Source: Liolophura sinensis
Taxonomy: Eukaryota; Mollusca; Polyplacophora; Chitonida; Chitonidae
Assembly (NCBI RefSeq): GCF_032854445.1
Contig: NC_088295.1
Location: 57,519,249-57,583,248 of the forward strand
Direction of reading: 5' to 3'
Length of the DNA: 64,000 nt
The notes below the pieces were generated by a model, which searched no databases, was not told the DNA's origin, and saw only the letters and a program-made list of their open reading frames with translations. The translations under genes and the position numbers were made by a program. The stretch's first letter is position 1. Every line of letters begins with the position of its first letter. This document shows, one piece after another, positions 47,096 through 59,965 of this stretch.

Positions 47096-48503
47096 CAAGG
47101 TGAAAACAGGAGACGGTTAAGGTTTTCGAAATGATGGTGAGAACATCACGTATAGATGTGTAACATCTAATCACACATGCACCTTTATTAGTGTGCACCG
47201 TATATAGTTCTACGGACTGATTTTTTAACTGTTGACTGGGGTTAAATATTCAGTGACGTACTGAATTGTCCTGGAGTTGTCATTACCTCGATTTACAGAC
47301 CCACATTGGGAACATTGACGCCATGTATATGGATCTCTTTTCCGGTTTGGTTAGTGTGGAATGCTTTGTAAAGAGATGGCGAAGTACTACTGGTCAAACG
47401 TAATAAACATCAGTATAAAAGCACCATTCAACATCGTGACCACGTAGCGCTTAAGCTGGCGTGTTGTATTTCATGGTGAACAAGTGAAAGGGTCGGGTTT
47501 GTCGAATTAGCCAATGTCCCTTAATGTTCAATCATTTACTATAAGCTTTTTGAGAAGAAGTCATGTATTATGCGATATGTCATAAGTCATATCTGTTAAG
47601 GAAGACCGGAGACGTTTAAAGGTGTAGTTGTGGAGAGTTGCAGACTGATGCGATTTTGGCTCAATACACTCGCACATGTGTGAGTTTTCCACAAGTGCCG
47701 CTGATCTTAAGGTTCTGACCTCCCCTGGATGAAGATAGCGATCTGCTCGTGCGACTATCTCGGGTCACTTGCTTCTGCCTGGTCTGCTGATGGGGAGATC
47801 TATTTGAGCGATCTGCACCCAATGGCCCTTTCCTGAACGACAGAAGGCCATTCTACCAGCAGACCGCAGATTATCTGTATTTTTAACTTTCTCGTCAGTA
47901 CTCTCAGCCTGCTCCTGAGAGAAAGGGCGTTGGGTGCGCAGAATTACCCATGTGTTTACTTCCAACATCACAGAGTGTTGACCAATTCATCTATCATTGC
48001 CACACATCCATCAACCTGAAAAGCAAAAGGGTGTCTGATGCAAGAAAATTTTTTTGGCCATAAATAGTGCCGTCAAAGTCACAGAGGTGACTGCCCTCCG
48101 TAAATAGATTCCCCATCTTGCGGTCAGTTATTCGTGTACATGTACTGGTATACCACTGACAACCTCACAACAAACCATCTATTCAAAAATGCTTGAATCC
48201 GCCAACAGTTCCAACCCACTGACAAGAATATGCAGGTGTTGAAGCAAATGTTTCTACAAATTGATTGATTGATGTTTGCTTACATGGAAACGCCGTCTTC
48301 CTTTCTACGCAGTCAGTCAAGCATTCACTTAAATCAGCGTGTTCGAATCCGAACTCCATCCATCCGCCAGTTTTGAACAGTGGCAGCATTTGTTGGGTAC
48401 GTGTATATGACGATCTACAGGTGTGTAAGATAGGGTTCTATAAGCAGCATACCCCAGGATTCTACATCCATGAACTAACCTGTCCCCTATATACATGTGA
48501 AAA
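47096..48503. other. No gene seen
   Basis: No domain or repeat recognised. Overlapping open frames on both strands at about 48183-48577 are mutually exclusive and lack motifs. Confidence 0.4.
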
Positions 48504-48809
48504 TGAATAAATGAATGGAGAAAATTTTTAAACAAGAAATATATCTTTATGGTACTATGTCGGAGAAATACGTTCAAATATACTCTTATGCGAAATGGGT
48601 GTAACAGTGATCTATTCCTTTATCACATCCGAGATTCCTGTGAATGTCAATGCAGTAATTTTGATGAGTCAGCTGATCATGTTTTGATGCACTGTCCATT
48701 GTTTATTGCTCATAGAGAAGTTATGATGGCTATAATAAAAGTGTCCGGATATGATGGAGAGATTTTAACACTTCTTTGTTATTATAAGAACAACATGATG
48801 TCAGTATAA
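48504..48809 (+). pseudogene. Decayed LINE ORF2 C-terminal fragment
   Basis: An open frame after a TGA (48504-48506) and up to TAA (48807-48809) reads FKYTLMRNGCNSDLF, then CECQCSNFDESADHVLMHCP and LFIAHREVM. The order C-x-C...ESADHVLMHCP is the usual zinc-binding-like C-terminal tail of RNase H-bearing or Jockey/I-type non-LTR retrotransposon proteins. Length about 100 residues; the catalytic domains are missing upstream, so it is a 5'-truncated or broken copy. Independent of the remnant at 1318-1950. Confidence 0.65.
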
Positions 48810-51800
48810 AAATTAAGGAGGCGATTATTTAGAGTGTTGGTAAAATGATTTAAGACACTGAATGCCTAATATCTATATTTGTATATGTATGCCTGGTTCT
48901 GTATCTAACAAGATTAACAAGGTTTCTTATCTCTTTCATATAATTGGACTTATCAGCTCATTGTAAATATTTGCACTTTATTATTTTAATGTAAACTATA
49001 TAATGGCCGTCACACTATGACTTCCCTACAGTTAAGTCACTTCAGTATATAGTTTTCTTGCCATAAGTTAAGTTTGTCTTATTGCAAAGTATAATTTAAC
49101 CGAATATGCACAATCTTTGGCGCTCTAGGGGAATAAGAGCACTTATATGCATCGTTTAGAATAAAATTGCGAATGTGGTTAAATGAACAGGTACGATCAA
49201 ATGCAATACAAGCACCATTTTAAAAATCAGGTATGACCGAACCCGGGTTTGATCCCAGGTCTCCCAACTTCGTGAAGTAGCATGATGGCATATTGTACAC
49301 GCAGTGAATTTGACTGACCGGTGTAGCTTCAGAACTTACAAACACGACTATTTGTTGTGACGGGAGCAGATAACACCTAGATATAGTTATGAACCAGGTT
49401 AAACCTAATCCCGATCACATGGTCTACAGCCAGTGACAAGCTGATCGCCTTAGTATTTCCGGGGCCCCCGTGGTTCTGCTATATAACCTGTTGCCAAGCC
49501 CAAGCCAGTACATATTCAGTTCGTAGGCCTATAAAGGTAGCCTGCATGTTGTTGATCTGAAATAATAACAAACGAATGTCACTATTTATATTATGAAACT
49601 GCCACTTGAGTATGATATACAAGGTCATAGTTATACACTCTGACTTGTGGACAGATTAACCTTTGATGATTTAGCTATAGTTGACCCATAAAGACCTCAC
49701 ATGAGATCCATTTTGTATCTGTTGATTTATTTAGCAAGTCTTAAAGGACGCGCGACAAGAATCATGCAGCATGTATATTCTTTTCTTGGTTTAAATGTAT
49801 TTTGTTAATGTTAATAATTGACAAGAACGAAGGTACATCATGCTGCTTTTGAACCTTTTGTTCATCATTAAGACAAAGTAACGTAATAAAACTATTTGGC
49901 GAATGTAATAGGTTATGAATAGCACACAACGGAACAATAGAAAAGTAATGGTTTAATGGAGAGAGTGTAAATTGAGAATAAAAAGACAAACAAGACGAAA
50001 CATGGGGCATGTTTGCATTTCACGGTAAGAGAAAGAAATCTGTAGCTAATGAGAGGTTGTGTTTCATTATATGACTTTCTTAGATAAAACTGTTCATCTA
50101 ATGACCAATTATGAGCCAGAAAATCACGAGCCCATTCAATTAGTCGTCCAGCCAATCAGTCAGTCAGTTAATCGAACACTTTGTCAGCCAGTCCACCAAT
50201 CAGTCAGTTAATCAAACAATTATCCAACCTGTCAGACAACCGATCTGTCATTCCGCCAGCAATTTGGACCAACGTTGGATTCATTAAAAATTCATCGCTA
50301 AGAATATCCGTGTGTTTTGACTGAATACTACCTGGTTAGCTGGTTAGATTAGACTGGATTACTCTGGCCACAAAACTGTTGTGATATAACATTTGGCATG
50401 GTCGCAGATGGCTGAGAATGTTGGTGGACAATATCCGGGAATACATGTTAATCTACCGTCATAACAAACTTACTCCAGTGTTTATGTTGTGCAACACCCT
50501 GTGGAATGTTGTATTGTATAACCCAATAGAACACGGGCACTCCATGTACTATATAGGTCTTATAATGACTGATTACGGCGTTACGCCATGCGGCCTTGGT
50601 TCAACGATATCGTGCTGGTATAGGTCTTAGAGATGATCACATATGTATTTGTTTGAAATACGTTCTGGAAAAACAGTTCTCAGCGTCTTCGGCTATATTT
50701 AACATGGTTTGTTTTTTTCTGTTCTTTTCTCTTTTTGTAGTGAAGATAACAAGTGTGCATGTGAGCTTTCGATTCTTGGCTGTGTTGGTGTATAGTGTGT
50801 ATGTTACTGCTCTCAACTCTGTAACCCCTACCGTACATGCCCTGGATCTATGAATGCACCAAACAGTGTACTTAAAGCAACATCGACGCAAATACATGTA
50901 TGTATTTAGTTGCACCTAGTGAATCTATGTGTATACACACATCTATACCCACCATGGACTCAGGGCTAACAATGGAATCCCATGATCTGATAATCAATGC
51001 GAGGGTGTGATAGCGCGAGCTGACCTCCAAGGTCACGCTTACTACAGATGTGTGGAAAGTGACGGGGATGAATGGAACTGGTGTCACATGACTGTCACGA
51101 AGTGGAACATTTTGTTTACAGAGCGAGGTCAATGTTTTGATTGGTCGATAAAGGCTACACACCTATAACGGTACAATTGCAGCATATAAGGAAATAATTT
51201 CAGTGACGTATGCAGCATAATTTTGACCTGCGTATGGGAGTAGGGGATGGATATTCAGAATGCAGATCTCAACAGGGACATGAGCAATAAAATACTTGGC
51301 ATTTAGCATTTTGAATAGAATGTGACACGAAGCCTTAAAAAAAATTATTTATTCGTAGTTATAAAACTTTAGCAAAAATCACTTTCTCCCCCTTCCCCTA
51401 GCCTTTGCCCCTGATTGTAATGTTAGAAAAAACTTTGGCAACAGCTGTTTCGTGGCACGAATATTCGTAACAGCTTCTAATTTGTTTACAATGGAATTTA
51501 GATTATTCACACCTGGAATGGCATTCAAATGGGGAAGTTTCGCAAATACATGAATTGGGATATTCATATTGGTGGGGTAATCTACCAATTATCTGTATAT
51601 TATCTCCTGCATGCCCCAAGAGACTGTGTAAATCCTGAATTTGCCACAACTTGTATAGCATTGGGAGCGACATCGTAAAGTGAAGTACTCATGTACTAAT
51701 GTATAAGCATGACTATGGTGCAGTCCACACCTTTACTCCGCTTCTATCTTAGTGATACCATTTATCCCATGTCACGATCCTGTCTGTATGAAACCGGGCA

Positions 51801-52544
51801 ATGACTCCTTGAAATGCCATGTCAAAATACCAGGTATGGTGTCTGATAAAGTCAAGTACACCAATGCACTTAATCTATGTTTTTTGCTGACAGCCAAGTG
51901 ATGAAAAACCAGGAAGACTGTGCCAGTCTTCAGTACTACAGGCATGACCGAATGGGCGTTGAACCCGCGACTGACTTCAAGGCCACCACTGGGCGATGAC
52001 TTCTTGCGATGAGGCTGTTTCTAGAAGTCCCTATATATTGTATATGTTTAAATGTGTAGAGGCTCATTTTACAAATCTGTCACAACGCTACCATAAGCGT
52101 GGTCATCTTATAGTTTGTGAAATGTTACGTTAAAACAGCAATAACCTTCCTTGTACATGATTCTACTTTGGCCATGGTGCTTGAGGCGTGTATGATGACG
52201 CTATTTACGGCTTAACGAGCAGTTTAATTAAATCTCTAATTGAGATAAAATGACATAAGACTGGATTTCACGCGGTACGTGTGACAATTTGCCAACAATG
52301 CCTACGCTTTGATTTTACTCGAACTGCTGACGACCATTTACATTTGCTATCATTACTTGTTTCTTCTCTACGTGTACCCATGGATGTTGCGTCTGTCCCA
52401 TCTAGCGAATGCTTCGTACAACAGTCCCCTGATCCCTTAAACCGCTGTAACTGAATCAAACTTAAACAGGAATATATAAGGAGTTGTTCTCCCATGGCCA
52501 ATCGGCCCCTGACCAATGACGTTGGACACCCGTATGCTACACTG
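48810..52544. other. No gene seen; one diverged SINE-C fragment
   Basis: Near 50566-50620 the string TGACTGATTACGGCGTTACG, CCATGCGGCC and TCAACGATATCGTGCTGG looks like a worn antisense SINE-C end. A run of (CAGTCAGTTAATC)-like repeats is near 50155-50215. No exon supported. Confidence 0.4.
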
Positions 52545-52690
52545 GATGAGGCAGCTGTGGCTTAGAGTCAGAAGGTTCGCCAGATATCTGGCTGTGTGCG
52601 GTTGTTTTCTCTCGCCTTAACCTTAGCGCCGATGTCTGTCTGACGATTCTTGAGTACGGTGCTGAACACTAGTCGACTAAATAAATAAAA

Positions 52691-52721
<31 letters not shown>
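52545..52721 (+). mobile_element. SINE-B-related copy with (AAAT)n tail (sense)
   Basis: GAGGCAGCTGTGGCTTAGAG is a worn tRNA-like head. Then AGGTTCGCCAGATATCTGGC, TGTGCGGTTGTTTTCTCTCG, GCGCCGATGTCTGTCTGACG, ATTCTTGAGTACGGTG and a long (AAAT)n run (about 52680-52719). The order head-body-tail is complete, though diverged. Confidence 0.7.
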
Positions 52722-52723
<2 letters not shown>

Positions 52724-55700
52724 TACGCTTTACACTACTGGTAAGCATGTTATATGCTTAACTCCATGAAATTGAAGAATTACATTTATTACTAGCAGGC
52801 ATATATAAAATAAAATTATCCCATGACCAGCTACTCCGTTTGGCTGACAATTAATCAAAGTGGCGCCACCTGGTGGAGTAATCATTAGGACTCAATAGCC
52901 ACACAAATCAGCATTAAGCCTAATGTTATCAAATGATAAAGCAGGCTGTATAAGCAATATTTAATCTTTGTGAACTATACTTTATGCTCTATATCGTTTG
53001 CTAAGAATTCCTGCTTAGCACACATTTTAGTTGACAACTTATAGCTTTTAATACCAGCTAAGTAAATAGGCGCTCAGTGGGTTTTTGTTTTCCCTCCAAT
53101 CCTTGGTCCCGACTCAAAATACATATCAGTTTTTTGTCTGACTTTCTCCCTGTTGATTATTTCCGGTGTCGTTTAACATTTGTTTTGCAATCCACCGAAG
53201 AAGCGTCAAATTATTGAGTGTCATTATCTTGTTCTGGCTAAGAGACAAAATGTTTTCACTGGTAAACTATGACTCAAGGGCAAAAGCTACAACAACAGGT
53301 GAAGAGGACGTGCTGAAATTCTCGTTTGTTGGAAAGGTACCAGCTTCAGACGGACACATTGCCGAGAGGAAGCAACAGACAGCTAGAAAACCAGAGGGTA
53401 TCACCTACACAAAAGCAAGTGTAAACAAGACTGCTGTAAAGACACGGAACAGGTGTAAGGGTGGGTAGGTTAATTATAAGCCTAACTGCACCGGAAGCCT
53501 GTTTGATACCTTTGGCCAAGAGTAAGAGAAAGAAGATAATCTGCGCTAGACTTTTCACAAAACCTGAGAGATAGAGATAAGCCCGGAATTGAAGTATGTG
53601 AGATAGTGTTGAATCATAATTAAAATTCCATATAGGAGATGTGATACCTATATGGTGGCAAATACCTTAATAAAGGGTTTTCTCGCCTAACGCTGGTAAA
53701 TGATGCAATCCACTGAATCAAGTTTCAGCCGGCCTAATTTGGTAAAATCAAGTCTTGGTTCTATGAATACCGTCATAAGAAATCTCATATCTAGTATAAA
53801 ATATTTTTATCGCAAGTTTCATCCAAGGTGCTTCTCTTGCGTAAAATCACTGATGTTATGTTTACCGTTAGAGGTTTTGTCATACATCACTGACGAATGA
53901 TGCAACCAATTCCGAATACTCAAATGAAACCACCGGACAGTAACACCTCAGCATTGTACGTATATGTATTTGCCTGATCTAAATGAGAAAAAAAACCCTT
54001 GGTTCTGTTAATACGAATATAACAGCTGGAAAAGCTTTTTAAAAAAAAATTGTAGCAAATTTCTTCCAAGCTGGTCTCTCAAGCTTAGCAGTGTTCTTAT
54101 ACGATGCTAGTCACCGTGGGAACCTATGGAATTAAATCTGCAGCCATTTTAGTAGTAACCTCTTGCTATAATTAATCCTTTGTATATACACCTGGGGGCA
54201 AAAGTACTCTTGTCAATTTAACGTGTTTTTGCTGACGTCTTATAGCACAGCAGATCTTTTCGTCCAAGAAAATAAACCCATGGAAAAGTTTTAAATAGCA
54301 TCACAGCAAATTAGAAATACAACCATTCACTTCCTCGGTCAACAACCTCTGGCTTTGAGTTTTTGAATATTTTAGCTGTGTAAATGATTAGTATAAAAGT
54401 TTTTGTCGTTTGCATGCAATTTGGTTTAGTGTATTGCCCATGTGGAATAAAACGATCAGTATTCACTATCCAGAGTTCTTACAAAAGCTTGTATATACTG
54501 ATACATATATAACCATTACAGTCATGAACAGAACTGAATGGACATTGCGGGTCTTTTGTAGTTCAGAAGGCTGTACAGAATACTTGTACCGTATGTCTTA
54601 CACTTGCCTATACTCAGCAGATTTGCTTTGAAGTACGTCAATGAAGGCCACGTGTCTACAATTCACCCACATTGATCGTGGATACTTGAGCCAACTTTCA
54701 GCGTTTCCAAAGTGATGTCCAGTTTGTTCCGTGTCATAGGCAATTGTCATCATAAGGCTTTTGTGAACACGTTTAACGTACTGAGTGAATGCTCTAGCAT
54801 ATACATGAAACCATTAGTTACAAATTGCAACCTCTCTGTTTCAATTTCGACATATTTATGCAAACGTATTTGCACATGCACCAGAGTAGGACGAAATTAT
54901 GATTTACAGTGCCCCTTATGTTGAAGCCATTTGCTTTATCTTTTCCGGCACAACCCATTCTTTAAAATATAGCGCCTATTCTTCTGCACCAAACAAGTAA
55001 CATTGTAACTATATTTCACTAGAGCCTGGCCCTGGGTTATCATCACAATGGCGGAATGCAAGAAGTGATAGAAAGCAAATGTTGGGGTGTGTATATTTTA
55101 AAAGCAGAAGTCCGGATCTGTCGTCATTTACACCAGTCAAGTGAGTATATACACTGTGAACATTGTCACAGGACAAACACAGTACTGAGGGCATGGCGGA
55201 TTATTCAGGTTTGTATTGGAAACTGTTTCCTTTCGCCATTAACTGGTTTTAGTTCATGTAATGGGAAATTCTCCTTCTGGTACAACACGAATAAAAGGAC
55301 TGACACGAGAGCAAGAGTCCATCTGATAACAAGCAAAATCCCTCTAATACGTGAATTCCACGCCCGATTAAGTAGAATGCCTTATCATGCGTCGACTGAA
55401 TTCTAATTTGATGTTCTCATTTCGATCCACCAAATTTTCGAAGCTGTGTAACACCCCTACTCACCATAAAACTAGCGTAATGGAACTATTCACGGGAACT
55501 AATTCCGTATGGCAACAAGGGTTCATTATCTTAAGGAATGAAAACAGACATTTTGTGTGCGTGCTGTGTAGTTAACTACGTGGTGTCACACTGGGGCATA
55601 TTGTCGCAGTTTACGAATACTATGACGCACATTCAAACTATGTATCATGTCAAGACAACAATGATAAAGGTAAATTCTCAATTAATAGCCTCGATTTCCT

Positions 55701-56910
55701 ATAGCAGAGAACTTAAAACGCCATGACGTCTGAAGAATCGACAACGATTGAAAGCCAGTTATTGTGCTCTGTCAGCCGAAAAATTGCTACAAAAAACACC
55801 ACTGCAGGTAGAATCGCATAATAATCGCATCATTGCTTTTATTGCTTCCAAGAATAGGTGTGTGACTGACGAAAAACCGATTGACGCTGAATAGGTTCAG
55901 CATGTAACTGTGATTCGATTGGGGGCGGGGGGGGGGATGGAAAAGCTGACTGGCCAAATATCACACCAGTCAGTTTCGGTGGGAGCTGGTCCATGCTCAG
56001 TGCGCCGTTTGTTAACGGAAGTACACAACCCGCATGCCCTGCCGGGCTGTCATGTCCATCTAAAATCCAATTTTCTCCACGATCCACAACGCACGCAAAA
56101 GCCATGCGTTTATTCCAGCAATCGATTTACCTCTGATCGTTTGATAGAGCAATAAAAATGTAAATCTATTTCATCAGGAAAATTATTAAAACTTGGTGGT
56201 GAATTAAAGGGACATTATTATTATTAAAAAAACTAAGAGCACTTTATTGTTTTACTCTTTTAACTTTTGTAAAGGTCAGTCAAAAAGGAACACCTAATGA
56301 GAGTAACATTAGATACTAGGTGTTAATCTAAATTAATTTTTTTAATCCACCTAACGTTATTCATATATGTCTAGTCTCATAAAATAATTTTATGTTTTCG
56401 TAAGTTATTCGGTTTTACATGATTACATTAGGCAAGTGACACGATTTATATGATTTTTTCTCTTTCTCGCCATGTATTATTAAAATGTCCTTTTTCAAAG
56501 CGTGTTCATCAACTCTAAACAGCTCCTAATATGGACACAGGCCCCCATTGCAACTTCCGTTTTTCGGGAATGTAACTCTGTGTATTTTAGGGTGTAAAAT
56601 CTTTTTTGGCTGCCAGCCTGCCGTTTTTGGTGTACAGGTGCATGCTTGGTATCAAAATGATGGAAATTGCCTAAGCTGTGGGCAGGTATGAGTTTTAAAT
56701 GATGAAAGTTTAAAATTCTGGGCGAGAGGAAACAAGGCGACAGGTGATGATGAGGCTGCGAGTGACGTCGCTTTTCCGTTACTAGGCACCCCTCCCAGCT
56801 GCCGGCATAGAAAGGTCCAGATTTTGACGGTCAACCTATGTCAAGATTTTTATGGCTTCTTTCTCATGGGCTGGGCCAGGTATGCACCAAAGCTTATAGG
56901 CCACGGAATG
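52722..56910. other. Gene-free stretch
   Basis: About 4.2 kb without recognisable genes. It contains a G-run near 55921-55936 and a short (ATTA)n stretch near 56215-56230. Confidence 0.45.
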
Positions 56911-57613
56911 TTTGGGACTGAGCTACAGCGCTTAACGTTAACTGTCGCTTATGGAAACCAATGGGGGTCTGTGTTTTTCTTTGTTGTAGACTTCTCCGAT
57001 CACTTTGCAATATATGTCAACGATTTATTGTGCTGTACACTTCTCCGATGACTTTGCGATGTATGTCAAAGCTTTCTTTTGATGTAGACTTCGCCAGTCA
57101 CTCATGATGATGAGCGCCAAGACTTCTCCGATCACTTTGCGGTGTATATCACCGTTTTTCTGTGCTGTGGACTTCTCAGATCACTTTGAGATGTATGTCA
57201 TCGTTTTTCTTTGCTGTGGACTTCTCCGATCACTTTGCAGTGTATGTCATCGTTTTCTGGACTGTGGGTTTCTCCGAGCACTTTGCGATGTATGTCATCG
57301 TTTTCTGTACTGTAGACTTCTCCGATCAATTTGCGGTGCATGTCATCGTTTTTCTGTGCTGTGGACTCCTCCAATCACTGTGCTATGTATGTCATCAATT
57401 TTCTATGCTGTAGACTTCTCCGATCACTTTGCGATGTATGTCATCGTTTCTCTGTACTGTGGATTTCTTCAATCAATTTGCCATGTATGTCATTGTTTTC
57501 TGCACTGTGGACTTCTCCGATCACTTTGCGGTGTATGTGTTCGTTTTCTGTACTGTTGGGCTACAGCGCTTAACGTTAACATTGTCGCTTATGGAAACTA
57601 ATGGGGGTCTGTG
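56911..57613. repeat. Minisatellite 1 (about 49-bp unit, 12 units) between direct repeats
   Basis: The unit is GACTTCTCCGATCACTTTGC, GATGTATGTCATCGTTTTTC, TGTGCTGTG (47-50 bp); starts near 56987, 57038, 57119, 57170, 57220, 57267, 57315, 57364, 57413, 57462, 57509. The array is bracketed by a direct repeat (56911-56973 and 57558-57613) containing CTACAGCGCTTAACGTTAAC and CGCTTATGGAAAC. Because the unit is not a multiple of three, the frame shifts every unit; the 165-codon open frame across it (57104-57601) is not a protein gene. Confidence 0.93.
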
Positions 57614-57745
57614 GCCTGATCTCACTTACAGGGACGTCTTCCACATGCGACCTGGCCTAGTTTTTCAGCTTTGATCTCACGTCTGTCAGTCATACTCTCC
57701 CGTGTATAAAACGTCAGAGTTTCTGTGTAATACGTGAAACTTTCC

Positions 57746-57896
57746 GGGCCCAGTTGTTCCAAAGTGTATTAAGAATCGAGCACGGTATTAACTTTACTCC
57801 AGAGTAAACTGTCATTTACTTTGTATTGGTATGAGGCAGGTTTAAAGATTTAAATCTGCCTTAGAAACTTTATTACACCTTTGAACTACCTGCCCC
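57746..57896. mobile_element. Foldback MITE, copy 1
   Basis: The left end GGGCCCAGTTGTTCCAAAGT and the right end ACACCTTTGAACTACCTGCC are imperfect inverted copies. The interior has GATTTAAATCTGCCTTAGAA. It shares termini and interior with the element at 58031-58160. Confidence 0.65.
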
Positions 57897-58030
57897 TGGG
57901 TCAATAAGGCATCAGTTTCAGCCTAATGCGCCATACCTTCAGTTTAAAGGTCATATTTTCTTTGCCGTTGTGCTGATACCACAATTGTGCACATGGGAGA
58001 ACACACATGCTCTTTGCTGCATCAGCTTGG

Positions 58031-58160
58031 AACTAGTTGTTCAAAAGTATTATCAGTGTGGACTTAAGTCCCATTACATTCGTCCGTGTCAAAACAAGAC
58101 TGTTATTAAGATTTAAGTCTGCCGTAGAAACTTTTAATGCACTTCTGTACAACCGGCCCC
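58031..58160. mobile_element. Foldback MITE, copy 2
   Basis: The left end ACTAGTTGTTCAAAAGTATT and the right end AATGCACTTCTGTACAACCG are imperfect inverted copies. The interior GATTTAAGTCTGCCGTAGAA matches copy 1. It carries the palindrome GGACTTAAGTCC (58060-58071). No coding capacity. Confidence 0.7.
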
Positions 58161-58179
58161 ATTTTTTTGTATTGGTCTG

Positions 58180-58610
58180 GAAGACTTCATCGATCACATT
58201 GCAGTTTTCTGCGTTGTAGACCGCCTATCGCTTTGCGAAGTTTGTCAACGTTTTTCTTTGTTGTAGACTTCTCCGATCACTTTGCGATGTCTTTGGTGTA
58301 GACTTCGCCAATCACCCAAGACTTCTCCGATCATTTTGCGGTGTATGTCACTGTTGTCTGGAATGTAGACTTCTCCGATCACTTTGCGATGTTTGTCATC
58401 GTTTCTCTGGCTGTGGACTTCTCCGATCACTTTGCGGTGTATGTCATCGTTTTTCTGTGCTGTGGACTTCTCCGATCACTTTGCGATGTATGTCATCTAT
58501 TTTATGTGCTGTAGACTTCTCCGATCTATTTGCGATGTATGACATCGTTTTTCTGGACTGTGGAGTTATCGGATCACTTTGCGATGTATGTCATCATTTC
58601 ATGTCTGGTG
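58180..58610. repeat. Minisatellite 2, same unit family as 56911-57613
   Basis: Nine or ten units of GACTTCTCCGATCACTTTGC... with the same 48-50-bp period. One irregular joint, AGACTTCGCCAATCACCC followed by AGACTTCTCCGATCA (about 58302-58333), mirrors the AGACTTCGCCAGTCACTC joint of array 1 (about 57086), so the two arrays likely derive from one duplicated array. A minus-strand open frame (58245-58430) is a product of the repeat. Confidence 0.92.
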
Positions 58611-59494
58611 TCTTCGGCGTGATGCTTCATTGGCGGCAGCACTTTGGTGGCATGGACTCGCCCTGCCACAAGAAGACACAACATATGTATGCATACATAA
58701 TGACTCCTCATACATGCAACTGTTGACGTAAGAACCACATGTAGGTAGCTGTAAGGATATTTATGATTATCTTACCCCTAGATTTGAAACTGATGTCCTT
58801 ACATGTATTTACAAAATATCTGATTTTACTGAAGCTGAAACTTTGTAGAATGGCGTTTACACCAATTATAGATGTTTCTAGCGACGGGAGAGAAAAGACT
58901 TTTCTTAGAAAGTAATCGGTGCACTAAGAAACTTTGAGCGGATCCAGTCAGTGTATTTGCTTAATCCACCATATGTATGTCATGTTTAGTCTGCAAGTAA
59001 ACGATTTACCCTGCTAGACGCCAGGGGTGCAGGTGGATATAGCGTATGATGAATTGACGAATTAGCAGATCAAACATAAACCACGATGTTGTACTGTATA
59101 TACAGAAAAGAAAAGATAAACGGTTGATAAACTAACTAATGAAGAGGGTAAAGGTATCGAAAGTGTTTGTATATGCTACACTCATTTAACCTATTGATGA
59201 GAGATTCAACCTTTTGTACTTCCTGTACTGAGCTGGATGCCCTACTTTTTAAAAACCCTACTAGTGTAAATGTATGCAATGGCTAAGTAAAAGTGCACCA
59301 AAGCAACCAATCTCCAAAATATAATAGCATCCGTTTTATGCATAAACATCGTCCAATAACAGTATGCGAATACGTTTAAAAATATTTAAAAACAAAAAAA
59401 TTTCACACACGTGTGAAACAAAGCTAATCAGTCAATAAGCAGCAACAACATCCAAAATGTAATGAAAAAATGTTCAACTCGTTATTTTATATTC
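58611..59494. other. No gene seen
   Basis: Nothing recognised on either strand. Confidence 0.45.
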
Positions 59495-59572
59495 TTATTT
59501 CTTTGATTGTTGTTTTAAGCCGTGCTCAAGGATATTTCACTTATAAGACTGCGGCCAACATTATGGTGGAAG
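59495..59572 (-). mobile_element. SINE-B 3' end fragment (antisense)
   Basis: CTTTGATTGTTGTTTTAAGC, CGTGCTCAAGGATATTTCAC and TTATAAGACTGCGGCCAACA match SINE-B. Only about 75 bp remain. Confidence 0.82.
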
Positions 59573-59916
59573 CTATTTTATATTCTAATTCACAATAAGT
59601 TTTATTTCTTCCAATTCACACAAATGTAATTATTTTCATGGATTGCTGACTCGATACCAGTATAGAAAAGGTATAGACAGTGACATATGCACTAGTAATC
59701 AAGGTGGTTTGTGCCTAGTATGATGTAAAGACTTCATATGTTACACGTGCTACTATCTTTTTATTTGTAATTTAAAGAAGCAGGATGCCTGCATTTACTA
59801 CATGGGCTTACGTGTATATTCTGTAGACCTACTACATTAGTATCCTCTTTATTGGAGATACAAACTGTCAGGAAATTGTTTAAATGCCCTTGATTACTCC
59901 CCCAAACATGACAACA

Positions 59917-59965
59917 ACCCCCACCCCCACCCCCAACCCCCACCCCCAACCCCCACCCACCCCTT
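59917..59965. repeat. C-rich (CCCCCAAC/CCCCAC)n tract, G-quadruplex-prone on the minus strand
   Basis: Eight or so C-runs of 4-5 bases are separated by single A or AA. On the minus strand these give repeated GGGGG runs with 1-2 base loops, which fits stable G-quadruplex rules. The minus-strand open frame across it is a low-complexity artefact. Confidence 0.85.

Noticed and set aside
57104-57601. 165-codon open frame with Cys/His/Phe-rich repeats
   Set aside because: It is the translation of a minisatellite whose unit (about 49 bp) is not a multiple of three; the frame shifts each unit, and parallel long frames exist in the other phases.
58245-58430. Minus-strand frame with HRKVIGEV repeats
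   Set aside because: Translation of the second minisatellite; irregular unit length breaks the frame.
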